A DNA stretch of 64,000 bases from Pediococcus acidilactici (lineage in GTDB: Bacteria; Bacillota; Bacilli; Lactobacillales; Lactobacillaceae): NCBI GenBank assembly GCA_024970065.1, contig CP103908.1:1736001-1800000 (forward strand), written 5' to 3'. Shown here piece after piece: positions 1 through 9,120 of the stretch. Made by a program: the position numbers and the translations under genes. How positions within the stretch are numbered: the first letter of the stretch is position 1; the number at the start of each line of letters is the position of its first letter. The notes beneath the pieces are model-generated. The model did not search any database and was not told where the DNA came from. It worked only from the letters and a program-made list of their open reading frames with translations.

Positions 1-839
1 TTTGACTTGGAGGCGTTCGCGCTAAACCGGGCCACAAATTCTTGTAATTGCTTGATTTGTTCTTCTTTTTTAGCGTTGGCGTTTTCTGCTAACCGTTTTG
101 CAAGTGCGCTAGATTCCATCCAGAAGTCGTAGTTTCCGACAAATAATTCAATCTTGCCATAATCTACGTCACACATCATCGTGCAGACCGAATTCAAGAA
201 ATGCCGGTCATGAGATACTACGATTACGATGTTGGGGAAGTCCGCTAAAAAGTCTTCTAGCCAACTAATTGATTGCGGATCCAACCCGTTCGTGGGCTCA
301 TCTAAAATCAAGATATCCGGCTTACCAAAGAGCGCTTGACCAAGTAAAACCTTAATCCGTTGTCCTTCAGTTAATTCGCTCATCTTACTGTAGTGCAAAT
401 CTTCGCTAATCCCTAGTTGTTGCAACAATTGGGAAGCTTCGGCTTCGGCATTCCAACCGTCCATTTCCGCAAATTCTGCTTCTAGTTCCGCAGCCTTCAT
501 CCCGTCTTCATCCGAGAAATCAGGCTTAGCGTAGAGCGCGTCCTTTTCTTGCATCACTTGATACAACTTTTGGTGACCTTGAATAACGGTATCCATTACC
601 GTAAATTCTTCAAACGCATAGTGATCCTGATTCAAACTCGACATCCGTTCGTTAGGCGAAATGCTGACGTTTCCCGACGTTGGTTGTAATTTTCCTTCAA
701 GTATTTTCAAAAAGGTCGACTTGCCGGCCCCATTTGCGCCAATAATCCCGTAACAATTGCCCGGGGTAAATTTTAAATTAACGTCGCTATACAATTTTCG
801 GTCTGAAAATTGCATGCTCATATCCGTTACAGTTATCAT
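1..839 (-). CDS. ABC-F family ATPase (partial, C-terminal part outside window)
   Basis: N-terminal 279 codons of a ribosome-associated ABC-F protein; the gene runs off the left edge. The start is ATG at 839-837, preceded by GGAGGAAAT. Visible in the translation: Walker A GANGAGKST near residue 40, a linker with many Glu/Ala residues, an unusual signature segment around 'MSELTEGQR', Walker B 'DILILDEPTN', and 'SHDRHFL' in the switch region, followed by the start of a charged inter-domain linker. There are no membrane segments, as expected for ABC-F. The order and spacing resemble the YkpA/YbiT branch, but the second ATPase domain cannot be seen, so the subfamily is not settled. ABC-F proteins act on the ribosome, in antibiotic protection or relief of stalls. 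Confidence 0.9.
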   Translation of the reverse strand, partial: MITVTDMSMQFSDRKLYSDVNLKFTPGNCYGIIGANGAGKSTFLKILEGKLQPTSGNVSISPNERMSSLNQDHYAFEEFTVMDTVIQGHQKLYQVMQEKDALYAKPDFSDEDGMKAAELEAEFAEMDGWNAEAEASQLLQQLGISEDLHYSKMSELTEGQRIKVLLGQALFGKPDILILDEPTNGLDPQSISWLEDFLADFPNIVIVVSHDRHFLNSVCTMMCDVDYGKIELFVGNYDFWMESSALAKRLAENANAKKEEQIKQLQEFVARFSANASKS

Positions 840-880
840 TGATTTCCTCCATATACTAACAAAAGGCAAAAATAAAAGAG

Positions 881-990
881 AGTGGGACAAAAGTCGGTAT
901 TTACGAGCATTAACTGAATCCCCCATTAATCGCAATCTAGGCGGTCGATGGGGGATTTGGTTAAGCAGAACAAACTGACTTTTGGCACAC
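881..990. repeat. Large nested hairpin element, single-module form (L-A)
   Basis: The arms pair in three layers. Outer: CAAAAGTCGG against TGACTTTTG. Middle: TTAAC against GTTAA. Apical: CCCCCAT against ATGGGGG. The same layout, with shared outer sequence (AAAGTCGG..TTTACGA..TTAACT), recurs at 15.24 kb. It lies between the ABC-F start and the end of the convergent-side permease gene. No coding function is visible. The rest of this 289-bp gap shows nothing else I can support. Confidence 0.7.
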
Positions 991-1128
991 GTTCTGGCAC
1001 TGCTAAATTCAACAGTCCAAAATGGTTTCCCAGCCTCAATATCCTTCAATCTTTTTAATCTAACATACCTACTATATCCGAGCAACTTTCTTTTACTGAA
1101 GCTGTCGCATCGGCTTGGTTAAGCAGGC

Positions 1129-2454
1129 TTACTTATTTTTTCCGGTGGACATCACCAAATTCAAAATGATTGCCACCATGGCCGCAACCGCAATTGGCGA
1201 GCCTAGTAAATATTGTACCATCTGAGGGGCTTCCTTCACCACCATTGTGGGAATTAATACTAGCGCGAAGGTCAAAACAATCGGAATCCCAATTACGTAT
1301 ATGTCGCCATCTTTTTCTTGGAGGTTACGGATAACTCGCAAGCCGTTTAGCATAATGGTTACGCAGATAATCGCAAACACGCCGCCAATCACTGGGGCTG
1401 GAATGGCGGACAGAAACGCCGAAATCTTAGTAAAGAAGCCGAGCACGATGAACCAGATTCCAGCTGAAATGAACACCCGTTTACTGGCCACACCGGTAAT
1501 TGAAATAATTCCGGCATTTGTGGAATAACCCGTTACGGGCGTAGATCCTAATAGAGCAGCAATTAGACAACTAATTCCTTCCCCAACCAAGCCGCGATTC
1601 CACTGTTTGTTGGTAATTTGATGGTTAGTGACCGCCCCCATTGCAAACCAAGTTCCCGTTGTTTCGGTCGTTAGAATCGCGTAAATAATGATAAAAGTTA
1701 AAATTGCGGTTGGCGAAAAGGTGACTCCGTAATGCAAGACGGTGCCTTGCGGTAAGCTAAACCACGCCGCTTGTTTAACGGTGCTCCAGTCGAAGCGTCC
1801 CATCATGGTTGCCGCAACCGTACCGGCTAATAACGCAATGATGATTGCTCCAGTTCTAAAAACCCTTTGTAAACTAGGAAAGTGAATGCTAATTGAAATC
1901 GAAATCAAGAGCGTGACTGCCGTAATTCCAGCCAAAATTATGTTTTGGTTGATGTTGCCGCTAGCTTGAAAAATATTACTGTCTAACGCAGTAGGAATCA
2001 GCGACAGTCCCACGCAAGTTATGATGGTGCCACCCACAAGCGCCGGCACCAAAGTTTGAATAATCTTGTAAAAAACACCGGATATTCCCAATAATACAAG
2101 CAAAATTGCTCCCACGATGAGCGCTCCCAGCAAGGTAGCCATACCTTTTTGGAGCCCACCGCTAGCGAGAACAATCCCCGACGCTGCCGTCAGCGGAACA
2201 AAAGAAGGCCCCTGGGAAATTGGCATTTTCATAAAAATAGCAGTTTGAATGATGGTCCCAATTCCGGCTGCTAAGAAAGCCACCTGTAAAAGTCCCATTT
2301 TTTCGCTAAAGGACATCGACAACATCATTGCTAAAATGACCGGCGGAACGTAGACGTCCATTGCCAAAACGTGCTGTAATCCTAATAAACTTGCCTCACC
2401 ACTGCCAATTTTATCGTCGGGCCCGATAAATAAGTTACTATGTTTTTCTTCCAT
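1129..2454 (-). CDS. NCS2 family nucleobase/xanthine-type permease
   Basis: A 441-residue integral membrane protein of the nucleobase:cation symporter-2 family, about the normal family length. The N-terminal 'LLGLQHVLAMDVYVPPVILA' stretch, the 'GPSFVPL' helix and the glycine-rich late helices ('GSTPVTGYSTNAG', 'PVIGGVF') are hallmarks of the xanthine/uracil permease branch. It starts 22 bp after the guanine deaminase stop with a GGAGAAGTATTTC leader, so the two genes very probably form one transcript. The context suggests import of guanine, xanthine or urate with deamination of guanine to xanthine. Substrate specificity cannot be read from the sequence. Confidence 0.88.
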   Translation of the reverse strand: MEEKHSNLFIGPDDKIGSGEASLLGLQHVLAMDVYVPPVILAMMLSMSFSEKMGLLQVAFLAAGIGTIIQTAIFMKMPISQGPSFVPLTAASGIVLASGGLQKGMATLLGALIVGAILLVLLGISGVFYKIIQTLVPALVGGTIITCVGLSLIPTALDSNIFQASGNINQNIILAGITAVTLLISISISIHFPSLQRVFRTGAIIIALLAGTVAATMMGRFDWSTVKQAAWFSLPQGTVLHYGVTFSPTAILTFIIIYAILTTETTGTWFAMGAVTNHQITNKQWNRGLVGEGISCLIAALLGSTPVTGYSTNAGIISITGVASKRVFISAGIWFIVLGFFTKISAFLSAIPAPVIGGVFAIICVTIMLNGLRVIRNLQEKDGDIYVIGIPIVLTFALVLIPTMVVKEAPQMVQYLLGSPIAVAAMVAIILNLVMSTGKNK

Positions 2455-2476
2455 TATTGAAATACTTCTCCTATGC

Positions 2477-3730
2477 TTACTTTTGACTAACTAAATTTCC
2501 AGCAATCAATACTTTTGAAATATCGTCTGGGTTGGTTTGATACATTAACCTTGAAAAAATATCTGTCGGAGCGGTTGAAGAAATCTCCGCCAAGCCGTCC
2601 CTTACAATTTGCAAATCAGCGTAACATCCCCGCTTGATCTGACCGGCCGGGATGTGGAGCGCGCGGGCCCCGTTGACCGTTGCCATATAAAATGCTTGCG
2701 CTGCAGAAATCCGCGAATTAGCTACGTCCCGCTGCTCAGCAGTCACCCGGTTATCTACCCCGTCTTCAAGCATTCTGGCGGAAATAATTGCCTGCTGAAT
2801 GTTTCGGTAAATGCTAGCAGAAAAACCGCCTGAAATGTCCGAACCTAACCCAACCGTTATTTTCTCCAAAATTTTTCTGACCGGGAGTACCGCATTTCCA
2901 AAGTAGGCGTTAGAAATCGGACAATGGGCAATGGTGGCGTGAGTCTGTTGGAAAATTGCTAAGTCAGCTTCTCCTAACAACGTCCCGTGCGCCATAATCG
3001 AGCGGTCGGTAAGCAGATCCATTTCCTGAAGAACTTTTGCATCTGATTTACCAAACCGTTCCATTACATAGCCGTGTTCCCAATCGCTTTCACTACAGTG
3101 GGATTGAATCAGCAAATTGCGTTCCCGTGCTAACTTGCCTAACTCCAGTAACGTTTCATCCAAACAACTCGGAATAAATCGCGGAGTGACCACCGGAAAA
3201 ATTGGTGCTTTTGAAAACTTTTCTTGGATTTTTTCAATAAAATTGACCGTACTATTTATTGCTGTTTTGGTAGAAGCATTGCGGTAGTAGGCTGGGGTTT
3301 GCTCAGGGTTATCCATTACTACCTGACCAATAAACGCCCGTTGCCCGAGCTGATTGCATTCCTCCGCTAAAACTAAATTTGCTGCTTCATGAATTGTGCC
3401 GAAATACAGCGCGGTAGTGGTGCCGTTATTAACTAAATTACGCACTAAGTGGCGATAACTTTTTCTAGCAAAATCTGTATCTTGGTACTTGGCTTCCAAC
3501 GGAAAAGTATATTCGTCTAGCCATTCGTTCAATGGTTTATCTAACGCCATCCCTGCTTGCGGCCATTGAGGAGCGTGAATATGTAAATCAATAAAGCCTG
3601 GCAAGAGGTATTCATCGTCGGCTAATTCGATTAACTTTTTAGCGGTCCGAGCTTTTACTAAAAGATCGCGATATTTGACCTCTTTGGGCAAGACGATATC
3701 ATCAATCATTCCCTTTTCATCAATCACCAC
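2477..3730 (-). CDS. guaD: Guanine deaminase
   Basis: Amidohydrolase that hydrolyses guanine to xanthine and ammonia. Visible metal-site motifs are 'GFIDLHIHAPQ' (HxH), the 'QSHCSESDW' histidine region, 'AHGTLL' and 'GLGSDISGG' (catalytic Asp), all in guanine-deaminase style. The first in-frame canonical start is GTG at 3730, with an AAGGA seven bases upstream. However, the reading frame stays open upstream, and residues typical of the family N-terminus (KGSFFS..., then DALVVID) are encoded from 3805 on. There is no ATG, GTG or TTG in that stretch; it begins with ATA at 3805-3803. Either ATA is used as a start or the ancestral ATG was lost and the protein now starts at the GTG. It is followed by the purine permease. 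Confidence 0.88.
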   Translation of the reverse strand: MVIDEKGMIDDIVLPKEVKYRDLLVKARTAKKLIELADDEYLLPGFIDLHIHAPQWPQAGMALDKPLNEWLDEYTFPLEAKYQDTDFARKSYRHLVRNLVNNGTTTALYFGTIHEAANLVLAEECNQLGQRAFIGQVVMDNPEQTPAYYRNASTKTAINSTVNFIEKIQEKFSKAPIFPVVTPRFIPSCLDETLLELGKLARERNLLIQSHCSESDWEHGYVMERFGKSDAKVLQEMDLLTDRSIMAHGTLLGEADLAIFQQTHATIAHCPISNAYFGNAVLPVRKILEKITVGLGSDISGGFSASIYRNIQQAIISARMLEDGVDNRVTAEQRDVANSRISAAQAFYMATVNGARALHIPAGQIKRGCYADLQIVRDGLAEISSTAPTDIFSRLMYQTNPDDISKVLIAGNLVSQK

Positions 3731-3862
3731 TAACGCGTCCTTAACAAAATTAACTTTTTGGGTTGATTCAGCCGAAAAAAAGGAACCCTTAATAATTTTT
3801 TTTATAGTTAATTATCCCCACTCCCTTTCATTCTTTTTATATTATCACGAAATATATTTAAT

Positions 3863-3898
3863 TAAAAACGGTTTTTATGACCGATTTTAACGAACATT
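3863..3898. promoter_or_regulatory. Possible PurR operator (PurBox-like pair) upstream of guaD
   Basis: CGAACATT at 3891-3898 matches the core of the Firmicute PurBox (CCGAACWWT) apart from its first base. An oppositely oriented weaker copy with AAAACCG lies at 3863-3875. The purine function of the downstream operon makes PurR control plausible. The spacing is shorter than the usual pair, so this is tentative. Confidence 0.25.
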
Positions 3899-3914
3899 AT
3901 TTTCAAAAGCGCAC

Positions 3915-3949
3915 CAAAAAAGGCCAGGAAACAAATTTCCTAGCCTTAA
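3915..3949 (-). terminator. Rho-independent terminator after the MacB-like gene
   Basis: On the minus strand AAGGCTAGGAAA pairs with TTTCCTGGCCTT, followed by six T. It separates the exporter gene from the guaD promoter. Confidence 0.85.
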
Positions 3950-3978
3950 GTCAGAGCCACTTACTTAGATTTCTAATT

Positions 3979-5916
3979 TTATTCCGTTGCCAAAGCTTCC
4001 ACCGGATCCAGCTTAGAAGCCTTCCGAGACGGCGTAAAGGCCGCCAATAGGCTAATCACTATGCTGATTACGACCCCGAAAGTAATGTATCCGGGAGTGA
4101 TTCCAATGATCGCAAAGTCAATGTGTTTTTGTGACAGCTGGTTGGCGCCCCATTGCGCTAGCAAGGCCAATACCGAACCAAGCACACTGGAGAATAATCC
4201 AAGGAAAAAGGCTTCGGACACAAACAGGTTGCGAATGTCCTTGCGACGCGCACCGATTGCTCGTAAAATTCCAATTTCCTTAGTCCGTTCAGCCACGCTA
4301 ATGTACAGTACGACGATGATCATGATTGCCGAAACCAATAGTGAAATTCCCGCAATTCCTGCTAGCACGTAGAAGGCCAACATGATGTAAGTGTTGAGAG
4401 AATCTAAAATCGCTCCTACACCGGTGATCGCATAAGTTGCCCGTTGCTTGCCCTTCACCTGGTGCTTATAACCCTTAATCTTGTTTTGGACGTCCTTAAC
4501 GTTCGTAACTTGATCAACGTTAACCGTGAGGAAGTTAGGGTCAAAGGAAAGTTTTTGATCTGTGAACATCCCTTTTAAGGTGTTGTAGTTGATGGCACTG
4601 GTACCAGACGTGATCACTCCGGAAACCGTAACCTCTTTTTGCAATTGCACCGGCCGTTTTTGGTCATCAACGGTGGTTACAAAAATGGTCACTTTTTTGC
4701 CGACTACGTTTTTATAATGTTTGTCCAGCTTCTTTGCCGAGGCCTTATCTAACAAGATTTCATTTGCGTGTGGTAAGTGTCCGTACTTAATGTCGTTGAC
4801 TCGTTCAGTCTTATTCCAAGTCTGTAAAACTTGTAAGGTCGTCGACTTCTTTTCTTTTACCACCTTAGCCGATTGCAGGTAATAGCCACGTTCAACCGAC
4901 TTGACGTGGTTCATCTTCTGGAAGCGGTGGTAATCCGCATCCGCCATCGTGATTCCTTGGCCATCTTGCATTTGTTCGGGAGTGGCATTTTTGCTAACCT
5001 GTACCGCGGTTGGGTTAATTTGCGACGAAATCTGGTCGTTCATGTACCCGGTTACTCCGTGACCAAGTCCTAGCATTAAAATTACCGAAAAAATCCCGAT
5101 TGAAGCGCCAAAAATAATTAACAGGTTGCGTTTTAAATTGTACCCCATGTGTTTGAGCGCCATTTGTAATGCGGCCCCAAAAGTCAAATGCTTGGGTTGA
5201 AAATCCTTTTTTGCCGCTGGGACCGGATAAGGCTCCCGTAAGTTGGCTTCGCCGTGGATTACCCCGTCGTCCAAATGGACTACTCGGGTCCCAAAATCAG
5301 CCACTTCTTGAGAATGGGTAACCGCAATTACTAACTTGCCATCCTTAGCAATCGATGCCAAAATTTCGAGAACTTCCTTTGTATTCTGGCTATCTAAAGC
5401 TCCGGTGGGCTCGTCCGCAATGATAATGTCCGGGTCCCCTGCCAAGGCGCGGGCAATCGCGACCCGTTGCTTTTGGCCCCCTGATAATTGGTTGGGGTGC
5501 TTACGCATGTGGTCTTTCAAACCCACCCGGGTCAACAATTCTTTAGCCCGCGCCACCCGTTGAGCATGGGATAACGAGGTCATTTCCAAGGAAACGAGTA
5601 CGTTATCCAAAATGTTTAGGTGACTAATCAAGTTGAAACTTTGAAAAATAAAGCCAATGTTTTCCCGCCGATAGGCATCCAACACCTTGGGCTTTGCGGA
5701 GTGCAGCGATTGGCCATTGTAGACTACGTCACCATCGTACTGGTGGTCCAAGCCCCCGATAATGTTCATCAAGGTTGATTTTCCACCACCCGATTCACCT
5801 AAAATCGAGACAAATTCTCCGCGATCAAATCTCAAGTTAATCCCCTTGAGGACCTTGAATTCTTCGTCGCCTAAATAATAAGATTTATGCACGTTTTGGA
5901 CTTCAAGTAAACTCAT
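3979..5916 (-). CDS. MacB-like ABC exporter, fused ATPase and permease
   Basis: A 645-residue protein with a cytoplasmic ATPase at about residues 1-230: Walker A GESGGGKST, Q-loop 'FIFQSFNL', signature LSGGQKQR, Walker B 'IIIADEPTGALD', H-loop 'VTHS'. A first membrane helix follows near 265-290, then a large extracytoplasmic domain of about 230 residues, and three closing helices of the FtsX fold with 'ERTKEIGILRAIGARRKDI'. This is the MacB/YknYZ architecture used for export of, or signalling to, peptides and lipoproteins at the membrane. It starts 33 bp after the P-type ATPase gene and is probably cotranscribed. No partner adaptor gene (MacA/YknX) is next to it. Confidence 0.9.
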   Translation of the reverse strand: MSLLEVQNVHKSYYLGDEEFKVLKGINLRFDRGEFVSILGESGGGKSTLMNIIGGLDHQYDGDVVYNGQSLHSAKPKVLDAYRRENIGFIFQSFNLISHLNILDNVLVSLEMTSLSHAQRVARAKELLTRVGLKDHMRKHPNQLSGGQKQRVAIARALAGDPDIIIADEPTGALDSQNTKEVLEILASIAKDGKLVIAVTHSQEVADFGTRVVHLDDGVIHGEANLREPYPVPAAKKDFQPKHLTFGAALQMALKHMGYNLKRNLLIIFGASIGIFSVILMLGLGHGVTGYMNDQISSQINPTAVQVSKNATPEQMQDGQGITMADADYHRFQKMNHVKSVERGYYLQSAKVVKEKKSTTLQVLQTWNKTERVNDIKYGHLPHANEILLDKASAKKLDKHYKNVVGKKVTIFVTTVDDQKRPVQLQKEVTVSGVITSGTSAINYNTLKGMFTDQKLSFDPNFLTVNVDQVTNVKDVQNKIKGYKHQVKGKQRATYAITGVGAILDSLNTYIMLAFYVLAGIAGISLLVSAIMIIVVLYISVAERTKEIGILRAIGARRKDIRNLFVSEAFFLGLFSSVLGSVLALLAQWGANQLSQKHIDFAIIGITPGYITFGVVISIVISLLAAFTPSRKASKLDPVEALATE

Positions 5917-5949
5917 ATTTTCTCCTCTTACAATTTGTATTCTGCAAAT

Positions 5950-8655
5950 TTAATCTGCATGGACTTGCTTAAAGTGTCCCGGGTGGAAATATTTATCAAT
6001 TTCGGTCACCACGAGAACCACGATCCCAGCCACCACTGGGATCAACCATTGCATGCCGTTCATGGCTGCAGTGCTGAAAATTGCTTGCATAAACGGTAAA
6101 TAAGTTAACCCCAATTGTAACACTAATAGAATTCCGATTATCCAGAAAATGTGCCAATTGCGGAAAACATCTGCAGATAGTGCTGGCTTTGGAGTCCGAA
6201 TGTTGAAGAGGTAGAAAATTTTACCAAAGACGATGATGTTGACGGTTACCGTGCTGGCCACCAATTCACTAATGCCTTGGTCACGCAACCAATCGAATCC
6301 AACCATTCCTAGTCCGGCAATTAAAATTGAAACGTAAATAATTTGAATTACGTCCGCCCGGTTTAGGAATGCTCGCCCAGCAGGACGCGGACGTCGTTGC
6401 ATAATGCCCTCCTCCGCGGGTTCAAACAGGAAGGCGAATTGAATAGTAATCGCCGACACCATGTTAATCCAAAGCAACTGGGTGGGCACCAACGGCAGCT
6501 CTTGTTGGCTAATAATCGATAGGAGCACGATTAACCCTTCCGCAAAACTAGTTGGTAACAGGAAGCGGATCGTCTTCTTAATGTTGTCGTAAACCCGGCG
6601 ACCTTCGCGAATTGCTTTGGAAAGGGTCGCAAAGTTATCGTCGGTGAGAATCATATCGGCCGATTCCTTTGCCACATCAGTTCCCTTAATCCCCATCGCA
6701 ATCCCAATGTCGGCGCGTTTCAAGGCGGGCGCATCGTTTACCCCGTCCCCCGTCATTGCGGTGACCAATCCGTTAGCTTGGTAAGCTTCCACAATGCGTA
6801 ACTTATTATTCGGCGTGGTCCGGGCAAAAACGTTGTAGTTTTGAATAACCTTTTGCAAGGTTTCATCGTCCAAACGGTCAATTTCCGCTCCGGTAATCGC
6901 CCTAATTTGGTCGTCCAACCCTAATTTTTGGGCAATTGCCGTGGCAGTTTCCGGATGGTCACCAGTAATCATTTTGACCTTTACTCCGGCATCCCGCATG
7001 TCGTGCAACGCCGCAATCGTTTCTTCTCGAGGAGGGTCAATTATCCCTGCCACCCCTAAAAATTGCATTCCAGTTTGCAAATCTGCATGGGTTAAGGTGG
7101 TTTGCTCTACTGGAGCTTCCTTATACGCGACCGCCACCACTCGTTGCCCTTTTTGTGCAATTTGCGAGACCCGGTCGTACCACTCCGTCAAGTTAAAATC
7201 GGGGTCGTCCTTAACCATTTCAAAAAGTTTGTCAGGAGAGCCCTTTACGTAAATCAACTTGTCACCAGTTGCACTCTGACTTAATTCCGCAATGTAACGG
7301 TAGTCCGAGTCAAACGGAATCATGTCCACTTCGGTCCACTCGGGAACTTGTTGCTGAAAGGCTTTGTTTGCCAAGGTTAAAAAGGCCCCGTCGGTAGGTT
7401 CTCCGTTAATTTGCCACTGTCCATCGGTTTGCGTTAGTTCAGTGTCGTTAGCGTAATAACCAGCTAAAATCAATTTTTGTAAATCTGGGTGTTCGGCTAG
7501 TTGTACCGGCTGGCCATCCAGACACACTGCGCCTTCCGGTTGGTATCCCGTTCCCGTAACTTCAAATTCGTGTTGCTTAGTAACGACGGATTCCACCGTC
7601 ATCTCATTTTTAGTTAACGTTCCAGTTTTGTCGGTGGCAATCACGTTTACCGAACCAAGCGTTTCTACGGCTGGCAAGGACTTTACGATTGCGTTTTGCT
7701 TGGTCATTTTGTTAATTCCCATAGCTAAAACTACCGACGTACTTGCGGGCAGTCCTTCTGGTAGGGATCCCACGATCATCGTGATTAACGCGATGACTAG
7801 CACTGGTAGAGAATAAATTTTAGTCAGGTAGCCGTAAATCCCCACTAACATGGCTACAATGACGATTCCGTATGAAATGTACTTTCCTAGTCCGTTAATT
7901 TCCCGCATCAACGGGGTTGTTTTACTTTTTACAGTTTTGACGCTAGAACTAATTTGACCGATTTCGGTTTGTTCAGCAGTGGCGGTAACAATTCCCAACC
8001 CACTACCGTTGGTAACCGCGGTCGACGCAAACGCTGAATTAGTCCGGTCACCTAAGGAAGTTTCTTCCTTCAGGGCCGTAGCAGTTTTTAGCACTGAGTC
8101 AGCTTCCCCAGTTAACGCGGCTTCTTGAATTTTAAGATTGTCCGCATCGACAATTCGTAAATCCGCCGGAACGTGGTCACCCGCCTCTAAAAAGACTAGG
8201 TCACCCGCTACCAAATCTTCAGCAGGAACGTCAAGACGTTGCCCATCGCGGACCACCGTAGCTTCCACTTGGAGCAGTTGTTTAATTTTGTCAACCGCAC
8301 TAGAAGCCTTCACTTCTTGGAAATAACCAATCAGCGCGTTAATAATTACCACCATTCCGATAACGATCGAATCTGAATACTCTCGCAACATAAACGTGGC
8401 AATTGCGGCAACAATCAAAATATAGATAATGCTGTTGTTGAACTGCTTTAAAAAACGCATTAAATTGCTGGTTTTCTTTTCGGTCAAGGCATTGGGACCG
8501 TCCACCGCTAAACGGCGTTGTGCTTCCGCGGCGGTGAGCCCCGCCTCGGGATCAGTGCGGAGAATTTGAGCGACCTCCGCAGTAGTTAAACGGTAAAAAT
8601 AAGGCGAGGAAGAGTGACCCGCGCCATAGTCATCGGATGTGGATTTAGTGTGCAT
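5950..8655 (-). CDS. P-type cation-transporting ATPase (P2 type, CtpF-like)
   Basis: A 901-residue ion pump. Visible: actuator motif TGEADS, phosphorylation motif DKTGTLT, nucleotide-binding KGSPD, TGDHPETA and TGDGVNDAPALK, plus ten predicted helices with PEGLP in helix 4. Helix 6 reads 'LLWINMVSAITIQFAFLFEP', unlike SERCA 'NLVTDG', and resembles bacterial CtpF-type pumps. The transported ion (Ca, Na or other) is therefore uncertain. The N-terminal cation ATPase domain begins near residue 20 ('YRLTTAEVAQILRTDPEAGLTAAEA'). The start ATG is preceded by TAAGGAGGCGC. The MacB-like gene follows after 33 bp. Confidence 0.9.
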   Translation of the reverse strand: MHTKSTSDDYGAGHSSSPYFYRLTTAEVAQILRTDPEAGLTAAEAQRRLAVDGPNALTEKKTSNLMRFLKQFNNSIIYILIVAAIATFMLREYSDSIVIGMVVIINALIGYFQEVKASSAVDKIKQLLQVEATVVRDGQRLDVPAEDLVAGDLVFLEAGDHVPADLRIVDADNLKIQEAALTGEADSVLKTATALKEETSLGDRTNSAFASTAVTNGSGLGIVTATAEQTEIGQISSSVKTVKSKTTPLMREINGLGKYISYGIVIVAMLVGIYGYLTKIYSLPVLVIALITMIVGSLPEGLPASTSVVLAMGINKMTKQNAIVKSLPAVETLGSVNVIATDKTGTLTKNEMTVESVVTKQHEFEVTGTGYQPEGAVCLDGQPVQLAEHPDLQKLILAGYYANDTELTQTDGQWQINGEPTDGAFLTLANKAFQQQVPEWTEVDMIPFDSDYRYIAELSQSATGDKLIYVKGSPDKLFEMVKDDPDFNLTEWYDRVSQIAQKGQRVVAVAYKEAPVEQTTLTHADLQTGMQFLGVAGIIDPPREETIAALHDMRDAGVKVKMITGDHPETATAIAQKLGLDDQIRAITGAEIDRLDDETLQKVIQNYNVFARTTPNNKLRIVEAYQANGLVTAMTGDGVNDAPALKRADIGIAMGIKGTDVAKESADMILTDDNFATLSKAIREGRRVYDNIKKTIRFLLPTSFAEGLIVLLSIISQQELPLVPTQLLWINMVSAITIQFAFLFEPAEEGIMQRRPRPAGRAFLNRADVIQIIYVSILIAGLGMVGFDWLRDQGISELVASTVTVNIIVFGKIFYLFNIRTPKPALSADVFRNWHIFWIIGILLVLQLGLTYLPFMQAIFSTAAMNGMQWLIPVVAGIVVLVVTEIDKYFHPGHFKQVHAD

Positions 8656-8739
8656 AAGCGCCTCCTTAGATTTATAGATAGTTTTTGGTAATTAAAGCAT
8701 AGCAAAGGTGGGTGGGGGAAGGAAAGAAAAAGGCTCAGA

Positions 8740-9066
8740 GTGTTTTGCACCCCGGGTAGCTCTTGAGGACTAACTGAATCTCGTCATTAATCGCGGGGTT
8801 GGCGATTGATGACGGGATTGGGTTAGCCGCAGAGAGCTGGGGGGCAAAACACGTTTCGACTATCTCGTAATAGAGCGTTAATCGCTGTATTTTAGCGATT
8901 AATTACAAAATTTGGCTAACCGGAAAAGGCTGGGGGTTGGAGCACGTTTCAACTACATTGCAGTAGAGTGAATTCCGTTAACCACGAATTTGGCGACTAA
9001 CGACGGGATTGGGTTAGCCGCAGAGAGCTGGGGGCAAAACACGTTTCGGCTATCTCGCAATAGAGC
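8740..9066. repeat. Nested hairpin array with modules L-A-B-A
   Basis: Left arm L (8740-8778) carries GTGTTTTGC, CCCC, AGCTCT and CTAAC. These pair in nested order with GTTAG, AGAGCT, GGGG and GCAAAACAC in the flank after hairpin A1 (A1 stem CGTCATTAATCGC with GCGATTGATGACG, about 8780-8817). A second module B follows (stem TTAATCGCT/AGCGATTAA at 8879-8902) with a flank that does not match L. A second A module (to 9066) has a flank almost identical to A1. CGTTTC and AGCTGGGG-like words recur in each flank. The array fills most of the 465-bp gap between opuCD and the P-type ATPase gene. Confidence 0.75.
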
Positions 9067-9067
9067 A

Positions 9068-9101
9068 CAAAAAAACGAGCCAAGATTTCTCTTAGCTCGT
9101 T
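9068..9101 (-). terminator. Terminator of opuCABCD
   Basis: On the minus strand ACGAGC...GCTCGT with inner AAGA/TCTT pairing is followed by seven T. It directly follows the opuCD stop. Confidence 0.85.
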
Positions 9102-9120
9102 GATTAAATTCGCGTGTGTT

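Noticed and set aside
757..978. A 73-codon plus-strand frame across the ABC-F start and the first hairpin element
   Set aside because: No ribosome site, overlaps the start of ABC-F and runs through the repeat.
1040..1128. Terminator of the purine permease gene
   Set aside because: Only weak pairing (AAGC/GCTT) without a clear T run; not listed as a feature.
3863..3898. Purine riboswitch upstream of guaD
   Set aside because: The conserved loop sequences and three-stem layout of the purine aptamer are absent; only PurBox-like words are seen.
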